The notes under the pieces were generated by a model, which was given only the letters and a program-made list of their open reading frames with translations, ran no database searches and was not told the origin of the DNA. Below, one piece after another: positions 1 to 15,300 of a DNA stretch of 64,000 bases (position 1 is its first letter; every line of letters begins with the position of its first letter). Location: positions 87,201,052 to 87,265,051 of the forward strand of contig OZ024935.1 of NCBI GenBank assembly GCA_964017235.1, in the 5' to 3' direction. Made by a program: the position numbers and the translations under genes. This DNA is from Sabellastarte sp. h YS-2021. Taxonomy: Eukaryota > Annelida > Polychaeta > Sabellida > Sabellidae.

Positions 1-131
1 TTAATTTTTTTGTGCAGGATCATAATTATGACTTATTTATATTTAAAATGTCTTTGTGAGCCAATAAAGCTTTTTATACTGATTCTCATTTTTAGAAATA
101 AATGGCGGGTTCCCGAATTCTTAATACTCAC

Positions 132-342
132 CAATGCATTCCTCTACAATTTTGTGATTGAGTTCTTGGTATTTGGAATAATCTCTATACACTGAGCTCG
201 ATGCAAGAATGTCTTCACTGAAAAATATTCCAATAAGACATCGGACCACACTCCGTGCAGTATTCTCCATCCGTTTTAAGGAGGGCACAATTACGTTCTC
301 ATCACAAGGAAAACCAGTTCTTGTTATGAACTCAAGGACATC
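132..342 (-). CDS. Exon 30: BEN-like domain, continues off the left edge
   Basis: The exon is 211 bases, phase 0 in and phase 1 out, with acceptor aatatttcag and a consensus donor G|GTGAGT. The other two frames hit stops within 20 bases. It encodes DVLEFITRTGFPCDENVIVP, then TARSVVRCLIGIFFSEDIL, then ASSSV and YQELNHKIVEECIG. The pattern AR..VR.L...FF....LA.SSV matches the first helices of BEN domains as I remember the family. BEN domains bind DNA or chromatin partners and often follow a coiled coil, as here. The rest of the domain should lie just outside the window. Confidence 0.65.
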
Positions 343-3300
343 CTGAAATATTCATGAAGCAGTAAAGTATCTGGTTTATGTTACATAACAAAAATTAATA
401 ATAAAACTGTGATATAGTGATGAGAAAATAATTACTAGCTTGCCCTTTTCTTTCATCATTAATTGATCTTTACTTGCAAAACGTAAAATTCACCAAGGAA
501 ATCATGAGATCAAAGAAAAGACTCAAATGGTAATCAATCCTAAAGTTAAAATAAAATGTATCACAAATCATCTACATTTGAATGAGATAATTGGATTAAA
601 TTGCTGTCCAAAGAGACATACTTATAGGACCTTATTTCATTATAAACTGGACACAAACCTTCTTAATTGGGTCAGTAAAGCTGTAGCATTGTGATAAAGT
701 CTTTCTTTCCACAGTATGGGGTCTGTGTGGGTTTGCTGCATTTCGTTGCTTGAGATTTTGTTTCCTTTCTGAAGGTGGGTTATGTTGCAAGATGTTACTC
801 TCACAATGCTCTTTGTTTTCCTGCTGTTGTTTTAACTGAACAACCTTTTTTTGTAATTCTGAAACACAGCTGTGGGAGCTTTTATCTCCCTTTATTGGCA
901 CATTGCAAGTGGTACAGATAATCTGGTGGGTAGTTGCTGTATTCTGTTCGACAACACTGAAAAAAAGTAATAACCATATGAATATTATTGGATTGATTGT
1001 ACATAGTTAACTGAATGGATAAGTCAAATAACTAGGTACAAATAAAACAGTGCAGAATGTTTTGTTCAGTAATGTTCTGTATTTTATGTACATGAATTAC
1101 ACAAAACACATATTTATTAAGGAGTGGTTATTACCTCTACCAAGGAGATATTTTCATGACTGTTTGTCTCTTTGTTAACAGAATTACACAAATACTTTTT
1201 GGGAACTATATTAAAAGAAACCAGGAGGTGGATCTCTGTCCAACTTAGACCCCATTTAATTTTTAGAATGATCTGGTTTACTAAAAACAACTGGATTTTA
1301 ACATTAACTTATTATTATGTACCTTGGCAGAGGTAGCACTACTGAATTTGCATAGAGCATTTCAGAAAACCGCTAAAATATTAATAAAAATTTTATTATT
1401 ACTTGTTATAGTAATCTTGAGTAATAAATATATCTGTAATCTGGTAACAGCCATTTCTTTAACAGATTGCAGTGTAGGTGTGCAGATGAGTGACAACTGA
1501 AAGTTACTTTGTTACCACATCAACCATATGACAAGATATCTCAATCTTGTGCAGGAATTATTTACTGACTTATAAAGTTACTTACAATTAATCAAAACAT
1601 TTTTTTGAACAGACACATTTTAGGGGATAATGTGCATCACATTTAACAAATCTGGTTTTACAAAACCATGCAAAAGGTATCATGCTGATAACCATGTATG
1701 TTGTAAACACTGCAAAAATAATAACAGTTATAAACATAACAAATGCATTGCTTTCTACCACCATTGGTGGTGTCTCTTTTAGCATCAATTATACAATAAT
1801 TGAAAGCAGTGCTTATATATAATATAATACATATATCACCCAAAAAGAAAGCAAAATACCTTGTGTATTGGCTAAGTGTTGATTCATTTTGAAAATCATC
1901 AGCACTTTGTAATATAGATCTGGATGAATCACTAGTTTCACACTCACTATCAACAAAGTTGTTCTTTTTTTCATTTTCTGAAACAGTTTGGTTTCCATGC
2001 CATACAACTGACTCATTGTTATTTTCAATCTGTGGCATGAGATAAGCAGAAGATAATGGTAGCAATGTGTTATTGTCTAATGCTTTGATTGTGTACTTCT
2101 GGGTGTTATTTTTGCTCACAGAGTCCAGTGGAGTTATTGATACAACTTCCATTGCAGTATCAGTAAAATCTCCATTGGGATATGCTTGTATCATCTCTGT
2201 ATCTTCTTTGCTGTAATTAAATATATTAAAACATTTAACTAAACTGGAAACAGTTTAGAGCATTTCTATTTCAGATAGTTATGGTTATAAACTCAAAAAT
2301 ATGTTTGAACACACTGACCTTATATTACAGCAAAATAACATAAATTCAATTTTGCGAAGTTTTTTATCCCTAGGCCACACAACTTACCAGCTTATGCTTG
2401 ATGTAAGATTCAGTGGTTCATGAAAGACATCTTCACCTGTGTAATCATTTGTATGCCTCACTGATTCACTAGATCCATGCCTGTACATATCTGCACTATA
2501 TTCTTTTTCTTGAAACTGGACGTGTTCCTGTCCAACAATAGATGCAGCTTCCAGGCTGTTCATTTGCTGTTGCAACTGTTGTGTTGAACTTGTTCCTTCA
2601 AATGATGAATTGGTTATTTTATCTTCTGCAGTGATTTCTTCCTTCTTCTGCGTCATAATTTTTTTTTCCTCTATAGTAAGTCACAAATATATAAAAAATT
2701 ATACCCAGTATCTTCAAAATAAAGCTAAGCTGCATACAACCAGAATTACATAGTATCATTGTCAGGTAAACTCTGACAACATAAAAAATACCAGCCCATG
2801 ATTTCCTATAAGTTGGTTTCACATTGCAAACCTCTAGGACCAATAATAAGCAAGCTATAAGCACTTTAAAGCTCAGCTATCCTCATTTGACCTTGGAGGA
2901 GTGGCCCACGGTAAACTCTGACAACATCAAAACAATACCAGCTCATGATTTTCTATCAGTTGGTTTCACATTGCAAACCTCAATGACCAGTAATAAGCCT
3001 TGTTTGACCTTGAAGGTGGGGTCCAAGATCGAATCTGACCACATCAGAAGATACCCAGCCCATGATTTTCTATAAGTTAGTTTCACATTGGAATCCTCTA
3101 GGACCAATAATAAGCGAGTTAAAAGCACTTTTAAGTTTGGATATCCTCATTTGAACTTGAAGGAGGGGTCCAAGGTCAAATCCAACAACATCAAAAGATT
3201 TCCAGCCAATGATTTCCTATAAGTTGGTTTCACATTGCAAACCTTTAGGATCAATAATAAGAAAGTTATAAGCACTTGTAAGTTTTGCTTTCCTCGTTGG

Positions 3301-6300
3301 ATATTGAAGGATTGGCTCAAAGTCAAATTTGACAACATCTAAAGATTCCCAGGCCATGATTTCCTATAAGTTAGTTTCACATTGCAAACCTCTAGGACAA
3401 ATAATATGTGAGTTATAAGCACTTTTAAGTTTGAATGTCCTCGTTTGACCTTGATGGAGGGGTCCCAGGTCAAATCTGACCACATCAGAAGATTCACAGC
3501 CCATGACTTCCTATTGGTTTGCTACACATATTAAGCCTCTAGGACCAATAATAAGGGAGACATAAGCACTTTTCATGACTGCCAAATAAACGCCTGTGGC
3601 GGCCATCTTGTTTTTCAAAATGAGGCTAAAAATATCCCCAGTCAAGATTTTGTAATGATGAACATATCTTGCAAATCTTAGATCTCTACCTATAATACCA
3701 TTTGTCTAGAGGGCCAACAAAACTGTTTGCTGAAAGTCGAAAAAACGCCTGTGGCGGCCATCTTGTTTTTCAAAATGAGGCCAAAAATATTCCCAGGCAA
3801 TTATTTATGGATATGAATATATCCTGCAAATTTGAGAAGGCTAGCTGTAATATTTTTTTTGTTAGAGCGGCAATGGTGAAATCTCTCTACATACTACAGT
3901 TGTGGCGGCAGCGGCGGAGTAACAAAGAAAAATCCATAGTATCCACCAGATGCTATGCGGTGGATACAATTATCAGTATGAGCCTAGTCTGAAGGTAGGT
4001 GGCTTTTCACGGAAATATTTTTGTAGTCTTAATACAGCTCCATTTTATTAATGATTATGAAATTGTATGTTTCAAAATTTTATATAGATGTATGGCTGCA
4101 TTGTTGATTAATGTGAAAATGTTAACTTTAAAGGTTGTAAAACATTAACAAATAAGAGCACTGGGATAGTAATTTCTCCAATATGGCTTACAAATGTGAA
4201 AAATCCCTGAAGAATTCTTCGATCCAGACAGTGTTCTAGATCACTATCAAAATCGAATCATCTGTTAACCATGCCATTTTCAACTTTCCTTATTAAAATT
4301 TCATCAAAATCTGCCCATATTTTTTCTCTTTATTTAGCAAATACATGATGTCAATCACATTACCTACTTGCCAGAGGAAATAAAATGAACAATGTTATGA
4401 ATTAGCTGGTAAATTAAGCATACCTAAGCATAATTAAGCATACCTTCAAATAACAGGTTCAGTATTTTATCTGCCCATTCTTTGTACTTCTCCCATAGTC
4501 CAAGGTAAGAATCCGCCAATAACTTTCTTGTTGTTCTGCCAAATCTGTCAATCACTAAAACATTTGCTCCTTTGTGTATGAGCACTTCAACAAGATGTAC
4601 ACAACATGTTACAGCAGCAACATGTAGTATAGAGAGCCCACTTTGTGACAGAGAAGTATTTAACAACTTTATTGGCTCACTGCATTCACAGGTGTACTGG
4701 TAATTTACATCCACTCGTTCATGATTTAGTAGATTCACAGCAACTTGCTCATCACCATCAGCTATTGCTCTCCATAGGGCCACAGAAGGATATAATCTGT
4801 AAAATTATGAAAAGGTTACAATGTTGATTTCAGCCATTAAAACAGATGGGATTCTTCTTCAAAATTCTTCTTCTTCCAATTGCATCCTGAATTACATACA
4901 AGGCATTTGCACGGATACTGTTTGCTGATTGTTTGCTAACTCCAGAGTGCACATTTTTGACAATATTTGTAACAAATTCACTTTTAGTCCAGTGAAGTGT
5001 GTTGTGTATGGTGATGAAATTGCAAATCTCAAAATATTTAATTTTTGTGCATAAAAGTTAATTTCCAATATGAATTAAACAAATAACAGAAAATAAGTAG
5101 CGAGGAAACTGTCCATGCCTTATCTTCTTGATAAGGGTTAATGTACCTGAGGAAATGTAATATCTCATTTCTGTAACTGAACTATACCAAAATAGACACT
5201 GCATGTGCATGTGCAGTGTTGTGCAGGTTTTCCCTTTTATCTTCAATCTTTTAAAATTTTGTCAACATTTAAAATCTTGTCAGTATTTTCATTATGAGAG
5301 GAAAGAGAAGTGCTTTAATGAATGAATAATGTGATTATGTATATGTCAATGCACCAATGTATCAAAAAGCACTTGAAATATTTAGGATAATAATACACAA
5401 AATGCAATTTCATGTCGACTACTGAAATAATTATAAACCTTACAGCTTGCCTAATTTCTATATTTGGCTCATAATAATTCTTGATCTAAATTAATGTGCT
5501 GTCTTAAATGAGGCATGATATCTTGGAAAAGTTTACATCTGTGTTCAAATAAAACAGTACACTGGTGACAGTTTACCTGGCTGATATACCCTGATCATCC
5601 ACTTTATCAATGTTTGGATTCTGGGCCAGCAGTAATTCCTCAATCTGCAAGCAGTCTTCAAATGGTTTGTTTCGCCACTGAATATGCATCAATGGTACTT
5701 TGCCATTCTTTTTGTAATTAATGTTGATTCCAGGTAAACCAAGAAGTACTTTCACTTTGTGCTGAAGATTCATTTCGACAGCACTGCACAGTTCAGATGA
5801 TATAATATCTCTGTAAAGATAAAACTGTGAATTTTTACCTTGGCTTTTTATATGATATACTAAGAATATTACTGAAATGACATACTGTTCTGTGCTGCAA
5901 ATTGACACAACCTGGGACAATAAAACTTAGTTTTGATTTCTTAAGCATGATAACATGGATATCATTTGGTTAATATATGTACTGACACAAGCCCAAGTCA
6001 TGACTGCGTTAACTGTACTGAAATAAAACCAAAATAACAAACCTTTTACAGGGCTTTTTAAGAGGCAATACCATAATTTCTGCTAATTACTGCCTAGACT
6101 TCCACATATGGTATGCACAATCGCATGAATTTCACTGATGACAATCTACTCTCAACAAATATTCAAACTTCCATTTTGTACCAAGTTCAAGCATATGCCA
6201 AAATGCAGTGCCAAACAGTATATGAAACTAAATATATCACAAATGAAGTTTGCAATGTACTGTGAGTGTGTAGCATGAATATTACATTGTTCATCTTGAT

Positions 6301-9300
6301 TTGTGATATTCTGAAACTGACCCTTTTGGGCACACATTGTGTATATCTATTCACAATATATGGATATATAAGACCAACGAGTGACACTTATTTTTTTTAT
6401 CCACCACTTTGCTTCACATAATAATTGAAAATTCAGAATTTCATTTTTAACTTGGGGGATCTCTCTGCCATTTTTACATAGATTTTAATGCAACAAAGCA
6501 AACAGAATTTCTGTAAAACTGCCTTTCTAATGAGGTAATAGGCCTGTTTGCAGCTGACATAACTAATGAAATGGTAAATAAAGGCTCTGTATTTGTTAAA
6601 TTTGTCAATCTGATTATGTATATTAAATAGCAACAAGGAATATTAAAAAAAACATATTCCAGTCTGAATCTTCAACTCTTTAGGTCAGAGACAGCTACTG
6701 GTGGATTACTAATTTTGAATCTTTAATATCTCTGGTTCATTCTTTTGTTGCTGTATGTTTTAATCCTGAAATTGAATACGAGTAGTCAAAAGCATTATTT
6801 TATAGAAATAACCTTAATGTGAGAGAAAAAGTACACACAAGTGAAACTGTAATCAGTTTACCTCACATTCATGAGGGTGTTATCCACACAGTCTAATGAT
6901 GCCCCATGTTTCTGAAGGGTGGTGTAAATCTTTGCTGCTTTGTCTACATTATACCACTTAGACCAGTCAAGATTCATAATTGGGGTTCTACCATTTTCAT
7001 CAACACAGTCAATGTCATATATTGGTAAGTTTTGTATAAGCAACTCAGCTGTTTTGTTCCATCCCCACTTGCATGCCTTCCTCAGAGCAGTTAACATTTC
7101 CCTGTTTGGAAAATCAAAATGCAGTAAATGTGATATTAAATTTCCTTTGTGTATTAAACTTGATTCATCCTTGGAATTTTAACAATGAAATGAACCATTT
7201 TTTTATTTATTATTTAATTTGTTGGACATTGTTTTTGAATGGGTAAAATATTTTTGGCCTTTATTATTTCAGTTTGTTATTCTGCAATAATTTGTGAATG
7301 TGTATGTTGAAATTTTCTGAAATACTTTAATTTAATACATATAATATTTACTCGTTACTGCGGGAATATCCACAGAAATGTTCCATCAATATCACAAATA
7401 CTTCTCTGCATCTGATGTCTTTATCATTGGAGTCAAAATGGCTTATTGTAGAATGTACTTCTTTCCACAGATTTGGAATGTCCTGCTGGTATGGGAGTAA
7501 TTCCTTTAATACCTCCGGTTGGAGTAGCTTCACTGATTCAGTGGTACAGTCTTTTAACATGTGTTCTGAAAATTTAGATAATTTTATATAAAAATATTTA
7601 GTGTGAGTCCATAAATGAATTTTACTACTTACAGAGACTAAACACTGAGATACGAGATGAAACGTAAAATGACCCCAGACTAGAAAACATTGCTTGTGAA
7701 CTACTAAGCATATAAATGACTTTAAAGTCACACAGCCTACAAGTTAAAATTACACACATGTTAAAACTTACTTATGCTTAGTTCAATTGGGTATCCAGCA
7801 TTTTTGGTTAATATTCCTGTGTCTTAAATATGTACATGTTTATTATGTACTTAGAAGCATTAAGAACTTTTTGATGTGTAAAATTTCCAGCTTTGTTCCG
7901 AAAAGTAAAACCTCTGTTCCTTTATTTTCACAAAATAATTAGTCAGAAGATTTGAAGAGACTGCCAGGTCCATAGAGGCCTTGTAACTTTGGAATCTAAT
8001 CGCAGAGTTTGACATAACATACTGTTATGCTAAGGAACACTTTTTGTATAATTTTTCTCTTGTGTTGTAATTTTTTGGTCAAAATGGACATAATATCCCC
8101 TAAGTAGGTAAATTTTAAAAATTTAGAACCGGTCATCCATAGTATCAACACAATATCAATGTATTGTTGATAATAAGATTCAGTGTTTGGCAGCCAGCTG
8201 TAGATTTTTAGCAACCCGATGAAAAGTTTGAATTTAAATCAAATTGGATACTGAAAATGTTATATCACGTTGGTAAGTTGTTCAGTACCAGAAAGCAATG
8301 CATACTAGTTGTTAGAGATTTTATACTGTTAATCACACTGCATTGGGATAGAACCACTAGAATGACTAGAAAGTACTCACAGAGTGCAGACCTCCTCCAA
8401 GTCCCAATACTCCCAGTATGACTTATTAATAATAAAAATGTATTCACAAAATTCTAGATCCAGATGGTGATGATTAGCAAATTTTAATCATCTGTTTCTT
8501 GTGCCATTGACAATGTGTAGTGGAAATTTAATCAAAATCTATCTAAAAGTGGTTGAGTTATTTTGCAAACAAACTGACAATGAATGCCTTCCTATCAGAG
8601 GTTAAATAATATAAATAACCACAAAACTATCTCAACCTTTGTTTAAGATTCAGAAAATGCACAATGTTTAATGCTGTATTCTATTATTAAGACAATATAA
8701 AAGCCCAACTTTTTAGCACATCAAAAAAATCCATACAACTTAGTGTGAAAGTTGGGTGTTAACACTAAACTGCATATCATATACTGTTTTCTGTCATTCT
8801 GTATAATAAATGTTAAGATGGAATATAACTAAGAAATTTACCATCAATAATTCTAAGCTTCAAAAAAGTTTCAATCTTTGAAACCTTTTGCCAGGCCACT
8901 GCTGTTGTCACTTCAGCAAGAATTTGGTCTCTAAATATCAATAAGAAAATTATTGGTAATTTTTAAACTTCTAAAAATCACTGTGCTAAAATGATTACAA
9001 TTGTAGGTACTATTTCACAGTTATACAGCTGAATCCAACATCATGGTTTATAGCTTGTTAGATCATAAAAAAGCACCTGTCATTTTCCTTGCATCTTTTG
9101 TATTGTTAAACTATAATGTTAGAAGACACTGCTTCCTATCTGGATCTTCCTATCTAGAAAACTGCTTCCTATCTGGTGCAGTGACCTTAAAAATTCCTCA
9201 TCTACACTTTTAAATCTAAAATTTACATGAAAATGATTTTCAGTAAACTGAATATGATTCATATATTTAGATAGTTGAAAATAGTAACGATGGGGTAAAT

Positions 9301-12300
9301 TAATTTCTCTTATTTTAGGAACTAATGACACAATAACATTACCTGAAAGATGTTCCTGTGCTATCTGCCACAGTTAAATCAGCTCCCTTTTCCTGTAACA
9401 GTGCAAATATTTTAGCAGCTTTCTCAAAGTTTTCATCACCCCACTCAAGATTCATTATTGCAGTTCTGTTTTTCTCATCTGCTTGGTTGATGTGAATTAA
9501 ATCATGCTGTGTGACCATTGGAGATGTTAAGACTTGTACAACTCTGTGCCACCCCCACCTGGCAGCCTTCAAGAGAACTCTTGGCAGATGGCTCCTGATT
9601 GTAATGCACAATAATACATCATATTTGATCTTCTTATTAATTAATTATCCATAGGATATATTTATTGGTTCATTCAATGAACATGTAAATGGGTAAACAT
9701 TATGATATTAAATTACATTTTACATGATATGGTGGTGAACTATACAAAATAATAATTATTGCAACAAATTTTACCTTATGGATTCTATCTTGTCAATGTG
9801 ACAGCTGTATGGCAGGTAATTAAGCAGTACTTGGTAAGTATTGGCACATCTCCTGTCATCTTCATCATTGATATCAAAGTCATCAATGATACTATCAACT
9901 ACCTCCAGTGGCACAGAATTCATTTTACTTCGTGAAAGTATCACCTCACACATTTTATGATAGCATTTTGATGCTGCTTTCTCCAGGGCTTCTGTGAGAT
10001 ATTCCCTGTCAATATGATTAAATATCAGATAAACTTATTTTACTGTGTACATATTTTATTTGTGGGAGCAATATGAGTGATATTTACTTTTACACATACC
10101 CAGTACATTGGAAATCTTAAGTTAATACAGTTTCAGTATATATTTGATTAAATGACTGATTAAATGAGTGTTTTTATTCTTACATTACAGACTTCCCATG
10201 ATTGTCTTTCAAGGTGATATCACATCTCTTCAGTAAGACAGAATATGTGGTACTGCACATGTCATCATCGACAGGATTCCCATTGGTTATATCAGCAGCC
10301 ATTATGGGTGTTTTACCATTATCTGCTCTATAATTCAAATCAACTCCATGTGTATTTACCAGCAGTTGAACAGTTAATGGCCAGCATTTTCTGGAAGCAC
10401 TCCATAAAGCATGTGATAAGTTCTCACTGAAAATACATTGTTGTATCATATTACTAGATAATAGGTTTTGGTTACAATTGTAAACACCTGTAATGTTCAC
10501 TTTTTGGGGTTTCCTTGGCCAAACATAGCACTCTTAAGTTATCTCACATTGATATTGTGATATTTTCATTTTACATGCTTGGCAAAAGAAATAAAAAAAT
10601 TTACAAGACAATAATATTTATGGATTACACAGGAAAATTCTTCAAGTGATGCATAATGCAATGACAAGCTAATGCAGTCAGAGTGTAAGGATTGCACTGA
10701 TTTGCCTCCTTGAGTGACCAAATTTTAAATGATCTCTTACGAGGGTTGTTTTCACTTTTATTGTACAAAATAAGTCAAAGTTCACCTGAAAATATAACAA
10801 GAAACCAGCCACTTGTTTACAAAATCTTTTTCATGAACATAGGCTTTGGAAGAGGCTTTGAAAGCTTTTTCACTTATTTCTAAATAAAGTTTAATGTGGG
10901 AAAATTGAGGCAGAAGCATTGCAATATTAATTTTTAAATTATATAACATATTTGTAGGCTATATGGGTATTAAAATAGTGGCTGTATAGAAAAAGGAGTA
11001 TGTTGATTTGTTTCTTACTATATATTTCTCCCCTGTTTGTCCAGTATCCCAGAGCTCCAGTCACAGGTTGGTAATAATGCTTGGTAGGAAGCAAAGCTAG
11101 CTTCGTCAGATCCACCATTCTTTGCTACAGCCATGAGAGGTATTGTGCCATCTTCAGCTACTTTGTTTGGCTTTATGCATGGTTCACACAACAGCCTATT
11201 CAGAACTTGAGACCAGGACTTTGTAGCGGCTCTATGGAATGCTTTGTTCAAATCACTTCTACAAGAGTTTTATTGACTTAATGACTAGCATAACCAGAAT
11301 AGATGAGAAATACACAGTTGCATATTGTAATCTTTAAAAATATGGGCATCTATGAGACCTCGCTCTTAAAAATACAACTATTCTTCAGTGCAACTTGGTC
11401 TTGCTTGTTGCGAGTGTAGTAATGAATATCTCTTTTGACAGAAATGTACACTGACACAAACGCAGGTTCAGAATCTAATTTACCACCATACAACAAAATC
11501 AGTTTGCATAGAGAGATCCCTGCTATCAATTAATTTATATCTGTACTTCGGCTACCACCATTTTCACCTATTTGGAGTAGTTCATCCTCAATGCCCATGA
11601 CCACCAACTGTCAATAACTTTTTTTGTGCCAAGCTGAGGTGTATGAAGTTATTGGGGGAACACTGGAATGAAGATTAACTCTTTACAGTCCAAATCATAA
11701 AGTAAACTTAAACAAATGGTCTTTCATTATCAATTTAAATGAGAAGCTTTTTAAAATACAGTCACCAGTAGGAAGTATTTTGTCATGAGTAACAATCTAG
11801 TAATATATTTTGCTGTGTACTGCAAAATGTAAGAAATGACTATTTTGCATAAATATTATCAAATTTTATATAGGTGGTGGACTAAAATACTATAGGACAC
11901 AAACACACATGGAGAAGAACTTTTTTATTATCACATACAATGTGCTTTGTGTCCTAACATTCATGCTTTGACAATAAAATGTCTTCATTGATAATCAAGA
12001 AGAGAAGATAATTTTTACAGACTTATTGATTTAAGTGTATGTATATGGCTATGTGGATGTTTGTCTTTGTAATAGGCAACTGGTATTTGCTCTAAGACGG
12101 CACTGTGACATAATTTCAACAATATAAATAGAAAAAGCAGCCTGTTATTAAAGGATTACTGACAAATGACACCTGGTGAGCATAACATAAACTTACTTTA
12201 TTTACTTGCATTGATAGCCCCTTCAGTAAAAGTAAGAGTTTACAAATCAGTGTTTCAGTTGTCTATTTCTAGTTGATTTAAAACACAAAGTTTTTATACT

Positions 12301-15300
12301 CATTTGAACAGATAAGGTCATATCATGATTGGCCCTCAATATTATATTTCCATCAAAATAGCTAGTGTATGTCTAAATATCATAAAAAATCATTTATTAC
12401 AAACTATGAAGTTTCTCAAACAAAAAAGACCAAGGATACATCTGTGGCCAGATGCAAGATATATCCACCGGAAAAGGACAACTAACATAGCTTAGAAGAT
12501 AAACAGCATTTTTCAAAAGTAAGCAAGTTGAAAGCACTTTTAAGTTTGGCTACCCTCATTTGAAGCAGGGGCTCAAGGTCAAATCTGACCACTTCAGAGG
12601 ATTAGCAGACCATGATTTCCTATATGTTTTTTCACATTGCAAACCTCTAGGACCAATAATAAGCGAGTTATAAGCATTTTAAAGTTTGACTATCCTCGTT
12701 TCACCTTGAAGGAGGGGCCCAAGGTCAAATCTGACTACATCAAAAGATTCGCAGCCCATGATTTCCTATAAGTTGTTTTCATATTGCAAACCTCTAGGAC
12801 CAATAATAAGCGAGCTATCAGCACTTTTAAGTTTGGCGATCCTCATTTGACCTTGAAGAAGAGGCCCCAGGTCAAAGCCACACCAAAAGATTCCCAGCCC
12901 ATGATTTCCTATAGTTTGGTTTACCATCCCAAACCTCTAGGACCAATAATAAGTGAGTTATAAGCACTTTTAAGTTTGGCTATCCTCGTTTGACCTTGAA
13001 GGAGGGGCCAAAGGTAAAATTCGACCACACCACAAGATTCCCAGCCCATGATTTCCTATTTGTTGGTTTCCCATCTCAAACCTATAGGACCAATAATAAG
13101 CAAGTTATAAGCACTTTTAAGTTTGGCTATCCTCGTTTGACCTTGAAGGAGGGATCCAAGGTCAAATCTGACCAAATCAGAAGACTCACAGCCCATGATT
13201 TTCTATAGAATGGTTTACCTTCCCAAACCTTTAGGACCACCAATAAGCAAGTTATAAGCACTTTTAAGTTTGCCTATCCTCATTTGACCTTGAAGGGGTG
13301 GCCCAAGGTCAAATCCGACCACACCAGAAGATTCGTAGCCCATGATTTCCAATAGGCTGGTTTCACATTCCAAACCTCTAGGACCAATAATAAGGGAGAC
13401 ATAAGCACTTTTCATGACTTAAAAGAAACGCCTGTGGCAGCCATCTTGTTTTTCAAAATGAGGCCAAAACTATTTTCAGTCAAGATTTTGTAATGATGAA
13501 CATATCCTGCGAATTTGAGATCTCTACCTATAATTCGCTTTGTTCTGGAGGGCCAAGAAAACTCCTTGCTGAAAGTTAAAAAATCTCTGTGGTGGCCATC
13601 TTGTTTTTCAAAATCAGGCCAAAAATACTCCCATGCAAGATTTTATGGTTATGAATATAACCTGAAATTTTGAGAAGTCTACCTATAATACCCTGGCCTC
13701 TAGAGGGGTAATGAGAAAATCTCTACACACTGCAGTCGGGGGCATACTCATGGGTAATCCACAGTATCCACTGGATGCTATCTTGATACAGTTCTCTAAT
13801 ATTAGAAGATTATGACAATTAAAAATTTCCTTTGCAAGAAGAGTAAAAAACTTACATTACTTGTTCATTTTTTTCAGTAGTGGTGACCAATAACACATCA
13901 TACATTTTTTTGCAGGCATCATCAGTCCCTTCCCAAATCCCAATGGCAGTAAGTGGTATCATTCTTTTATGTCTGTAAATTTTGTCTATTTCCTTCACTT
14001 TCAGTAGGCTTTCAAATGTATGAATATGTCCCTTGGCACAAGCCTCCACAAATGCCTCCCCAAGATAATCACTGTAATAAAAATACAACTATCGTTAGTA
14101 TAGACTGAACATATGATTATCATGTAAAAATCAAACCATTATATCATTATTGAGCATGACAAGGGATAAAATCTGAAACTATTTATATGGTATGTTTCAT
14201 TACAATAAATAGATATTCAAAAAGTATGACGTCTTCTGGCTTTATAGTAATGTTTGCAGTGTGTACATAAATTATGTTAATTTCCTTACAGTACTGACTT
14301 CCCTTGCAAATCTTTGGCTGTCAGAGCATTTTTACAATTAAGTAGTACATCATATATTTCAGAGCACTCCTTGTCAGTACTCCCAAGTCTGCCAACAACC
14401 ATCAATGCTGTTTCTCCATTTTCTCCTGGATGGTTGACATCAACATTCTCAATGTGCATTATTTTCTTTACTGCTGCTGCATTTCCTTTTTCACTTTGAC
14501 TAATAAGTTGATCCTGAATTGCATTCCTATATCATATAAAGGTATTATACAATAACTAAAATATTTTAACTTAGTAACTCTGTATGACGAAAAGTAGATA
14601 ATTTAACATAAACAACAGGACAATTTACAATTACCTGGGGGATAGGGAGAAAAGAAACTTGTATCATATGGCTTATCGTGGAATATTGACATATAAAATT
14701 TTTATATATATGTCAATATTCCATGATATAATTGATAGGGTCATGATTAAACAGTAGCTAATGGAAAATACAATGTATTTCTAAATACAAATTCTGTTTT
14801 GTTAATAAACGTAACTTTAATAACTTTGCAACAAATTTCTCTAAAATATATACTCAAATTGATTTAAATATAACTCTGCAGTCACTTCATCAGAGTCTGT
14901 GATGTTTGCAAATATATCATACCAAAACAGGGATGAAAATAGTATGTAACAGATATGGAAAAATAATGGCTAAGCATTCATATATTTACCTTTAACATTT
15001 TATTTTGCAAAAAGTGTTAGTATGATAAAATAGTTGTTTTTTCTGTTCATTGTTTGTGTTTCATATTGACAAATATAATTTTTTTAATATATCACCTGTG
15101 CAAAGGGGCTTAGATTACATTTTGGAGTTTTGTGTTGCCCAGACATAATATGATAAAGCAATAGGTATCATGTAAAATTTACAGAGTTGCTATTAACCAA
15201 CATTTGTTGTTATTAGAGTTTGGTCCATGTTGTCCCATTTAATAATATTTGCAACCCTCCTTAAATAATTAGAGTATTAAATAATGCCTATCCTACTTGA

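Noticed and set aside
4424-4443. Stop codon TAG as the natural end of the ankyrin gene
   Set aside because: Possible, but the donor G|GTATGC just before it gives a phase-1 exit that matches the phase-1 acceptor at 2670, and the following exons continue open to the left edge.
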